From Acinetobacter sp. CFCC 10889 (GTDB lineage Bacteria > Pseudomonadota > Gammaproteobacteria > Pseudomonadales > Moraxellaceae): 64,000 nt of DNA. Every line of letters starts with the position of its first letter. Position 1 is the first letter of the stretch. The stretch spans positions 1 to 64,000 of the forward strand of contig NZ_LQXQ01000017.1 in the NCBI RefSeq assembly GCF_003268395.1. Reading direction: 5' to 3'. A program made the position numbers and the translations under genes. Shown piece by piece: positions 61,846 to 64,000 of this stretch. The notes under the pieces are model-generated. The model was not told where the DNA came from and made no database searches. It saw only the letters and a list, made by a program, of their open reading frames with translations.

Positions 61846-64000
61846 TTAGTATTTAAAGTTTAAAGACACTACAGCACTACGACCTTCAGCTTCAGCAGCA
61901 TAGTGTGAAGTATATGCCTTGGTGAAATAGCGTTTATCAGACAAGTTATTTAGGTTAAGTTGTAAATCTACGCTTTTGTTCACGTTATAACGTGCCATTG
62001 CATCATAACGTACATAACCCGGAACCCATTTAGTATTTGCAGCATCACCGTAGACTTTGTCCATCGCCACTGCACCAACACCTAAATTAAGTTGTGGGTG
62101 TACTTGATAAGTTGTCCAAAGTGTTGCTGAGTTTTTGGCAACATTTTGAACTTGATTTCCATTTGTTGGGCTAGGAGAGTATGTGCCATCTGTATTTTTA
62201 ACGAAACCAGCATCAACAATTTCACTGTCTAAATAGGTATAACCCAAGCTTAGAGCCCATTTTTCTGTGATATTTCCATTTGCACCAAGCTCAATACCAT
62301 CTACACGAGTTTCACCAATATTACGGGTAAAACCATCTGTGTCTAATGCACGTGTATTTTCTTTTTCAGTACGGAAAATTGCAGCAGTTAAATTTAACTT
62401 ATTGCCAAGAACATCCCATTTTGTACCGATTTCATAAGTTTTCACTTCTTCAGGTTTTAAGTTGTTAATGGCACGTGCTTGTTCATCAGTGGTGTTACGA
62501 CCAGGAACGCTAATTCCTTCAGAACCATCACCAGCATCAACACCTACAGGGTTTGCAGAAGTCGCAAAGCTTGCATAGATTGAACTATTTTCAGTTGGTT
62601 TAAATGTTAAACCTGCTTGATAGTTAAAGAAATCATTGTCAGAGCTGTAATTTGTACCTGCTTTGATTGAACCATTATCTTTCTTATAGTCCATTTCAGT
62701 TTCAAATTTGTCCCAACGTACACCAAGATCGAGTAACCATTGTGGCGTGATTTCAATATTATCTAAAGCGTAGATTGATTGTGTTTTGGTTGTGATATTC
62801 ATGACATTTGGATTTGCAGTTACACTGCCTAACCAAGCATCATGTGAATTTGGATTATTAAGATCTGTACACCAACCATTTGAATTAGCTAAAGAACATG
62901 CATTATTCGCATTGTTGTTGCTTGAGCTACCACCAATTTTAGAGGTATTCGGATCTGTTACTAAATTACCACCACGATCAGAGTCTTGTTTTGCATATTC
63001 AGCACCCACATTAAATTTATGTTTGAGCGTGCCTGTATTAAATTTACCTGTTAAAGCAAGTTGATCAGTAAAGCTGTCAGTACTGGTCAAATTGGTATTT
63101 AGACGACGCCAAACTTCACCATTGACCACATTACCTTGGCTATCATCTGGTTGAGTCCATAAGTAATTGTTTTTAGACTTATTATAAACAGCAGTATTAG
63201 TAATGGTAATATCATCCGTTAAGTCGTGTTCTAACTTAATCGTACCGGTTTGATTTTCTTGTTTTTGGAAATCACGATCTAACCAACCATAATAAATACC
63301 TTGTTTTACATCTACAGGTTTACCAGCAGTCGCTTTTTTTACAGTATCATATTGATAAGGAACGCCTGAGTCAGGTGTGTCATCAGATTTTAAATAATAA
63401 TAAGCCAAAGTTGCACGAGTGGGTGTGTCTAAACCAAAGGTAATACTTGGTGCGATCCCTGCACGTTTGTATTCTGCACCATCGTCTTGACCTGCTTTTT
63501 CGTTATGGTGTCCCATCACTGCAACACGTGCAGCAATGCCATTACCAAAGTCTTTATTACCATCTAAAGTAATACGTTGATAGTTGTCAGTACCATTTGC
63601 AATAGAGCCTTCTAAAGAGTCACCTTTTTTAGCCACTTTAGAAATCATGTTGATGCTACCACCTGAAGTCCCTGCACCGCCCATAGCAGAAGCAGAACCT
63701 TTAGTGACTTCAACTTGTTCAATTGCAAACATTTCACGGTTTTGTGAAGTTGCATTGCGAATGCCATCCACATACATTGAGCTTTCAGAGTTATAACCAC
63801 GAATGAAAGGGCGGTCACCATTTGGGTTGCCACCTTCACCTGCGCCAAGCGTAATCCCCGGTACAGTACGAAGAGCATCAGCAAGCGTTGTGACTTGAGT
63901 GTCTTCAATCAGTTTTTTTGAAATAATAGAAACAGATTTTGGTGTATCTAAAAGTGGTGCAACAAATTTACTATTTGCTGATTCATCAACTTTTAAGCTG
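61846..64000 (-). CDS. TonB-dependent siderophore receptor, N-terminus beyond the window (partial)
   Basis: The frame is open from the last base of the window to a stop at 61846, giving 717 visible residues; the signal peptide lies outside. The visible start SLKVDESANSKFVAPLLDTPKSV belongs to the TonB box/plug region. The plug has ALRTVPGITLGAGEGGNP, FIRGYNSESSMYVDGIR and GSASAMGGAGTSGGSINMISK; the barrel ends in VVSLNFKY with a terminal aromatic residue. Plug residues resemble catecholate receptors of the FepA/Fiu sort. It has a Cys-containing loop with ACSLANSNGWC, a possible disulfide in an extracellular loop. Confidence 0.9.
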   Translation of the reverse strand, partial: SLKVDESANSKFVAPLLDTPKSVSIISKKLIEDTQVTTLADALRTVPGITLGAGEGGNPNGDRPFIRGYNSESSMYVDGIRNATSQNREMFAIEQVEVTKGSASAMGGAGTSGGSINMISKVAKKGDSLEGSIANGTDNYQRITLDGNKDFGNGIAARVAVMGHHNEKAGQDDGAEYKRAGIAPSITFGLDTPTRATLAYYYLKSDDTPDSGVPYQYDTVKKATAGKPVDVKQGIYYGWLDRDFQKQENQTGTIKLEHDLTDDITITNTAVYNKSKNNYLWTQPDDSQGNVVNGEVWRRLNTNLTSTDSFTDQLALTGKFNTGTLKHKFNVGAEYAKQDSDRGGNLVTDPNTSKIGGSSSNNNANNACSLANSNGWCTDLNNPNSHDAWLGSVTANPNVMNITTKTQSIYALDNIEITPQWLLDLGVRWDKFETEMDYKKDNGSIKAGTNYSSDNDFFNYQAGLTFKPTENSSIYASFATSANPVGVDAGDGSEGISVPGRNTTDEQARAINNLKPEEVKTYEIGTKWDVLGNKLNLTAAIFRTEKENTRALDTDGFTRNIGETRVDGIELGANGNITEKWALSLGYTYLDSEIVDAGFVKNTDGTYSPSPTNGNQVQNVAKNSATLWTTYQVHPQLNLGVGAVAMDKVYGDAANTKWVPGYVRYDAMARYNVNKSVDLQLNLNNLSDKRYFTKAYTSHYAAEAEGRSAVVSLNFKY

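Overview
The window is a stretch of bacterial chromosome with roughly 40% G+C by eye. Its gene content and protein style (urease cluster ending in a HupE/UreJ permease, rpmB-rpmG next to a coniferyl-type aldehyde dehydrogenase, lgt/thyA/folA close together, metX-metW, piuC-type iron genes) point to the genus Acinetobacter (Moraxellaceae). I see no rRNA, tRNA, CRISPR array, insertion sequence or prophage.

Layout. 1-366: tail of a membrane acyltransferase. 441-7573: urease cluster ureD, (Cys-rich periplasmic protein), ureA, ureB, ureC, (histidine phosphatase), ureE, ureF, ureG, ureJ. It meets, tail to tail, an NCS1-family permease with a zinc-ribbon-like tail (7690-9297). 9618-14649: an ABC-F ATPase (uup) broken by a one-base deletion, slyX, a possible NYN/PIN-like protein, and membrane proteins. 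14678-19284: topA, followed within 5 bp by a type II restriction-modification pair of the NgoPII/HaeIII (GGCC) kind, then a strong terminator. 19318-28097: NUDIX, a membrane-anchored metalloprotease, HdeD-like and AhpD-like proteins, glycerate kinase, a UvrD-type helicase, an RRM protein, an ASCH protein and small conserved unknowns. 28259-33912: Kef/YbaL-type antiporter, rpmG, rpmB, aldehyde dehydrogenase with a divergent TetR regulator, and purU. 34126-36013: tonB-exbB-exbD, with tonB frameshifted inside a repeat tract. 36085-39788: msrA, META lipoprotein, DUF4105 protein, folA, thyA. 39935-43391: two YwqG/DUF1963 paralogues flanking a Cys/His amidase-like protein and two paralogous small membrane proteins. 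43452-50839: lgt, an NRDE/TANGO2 protein, phoX downstream of a three-unit Pho box, tatABC, an AEC transporter and rdgB. 51124-57028: a small unknown, a zinc alcohol dehydrogenase, Sel1 protein, metW, frameshifted metX, leuA. 57318-64000: iron-uptake block with an FMN hydroxy-acid dehydrogenase, piuC, a TonB-dependent siderophore receptor behind a Fur box, and a second receptor cut by the window end.

Genes that work together. The urease structural genes, nickel chaperones and nickel permease form one functional set. TonB-ExbB-ExbD would energise the two receptors at the right end. Lgt, TatABC and PhoX fit one route: PhoX has a twin-arginine signal with a lipobox. The restriction-modification pair fits the rarity of GGCC in the window (nine sites counted by eye).

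Four otherwise conserved genes (uup, tonB, a ywqG-like gene, metX) carry 1-2 base frameshifts, three of them in short homopolymers. That looks more like uncorrected sequence error than real gene decay, but only read-level data can decide.
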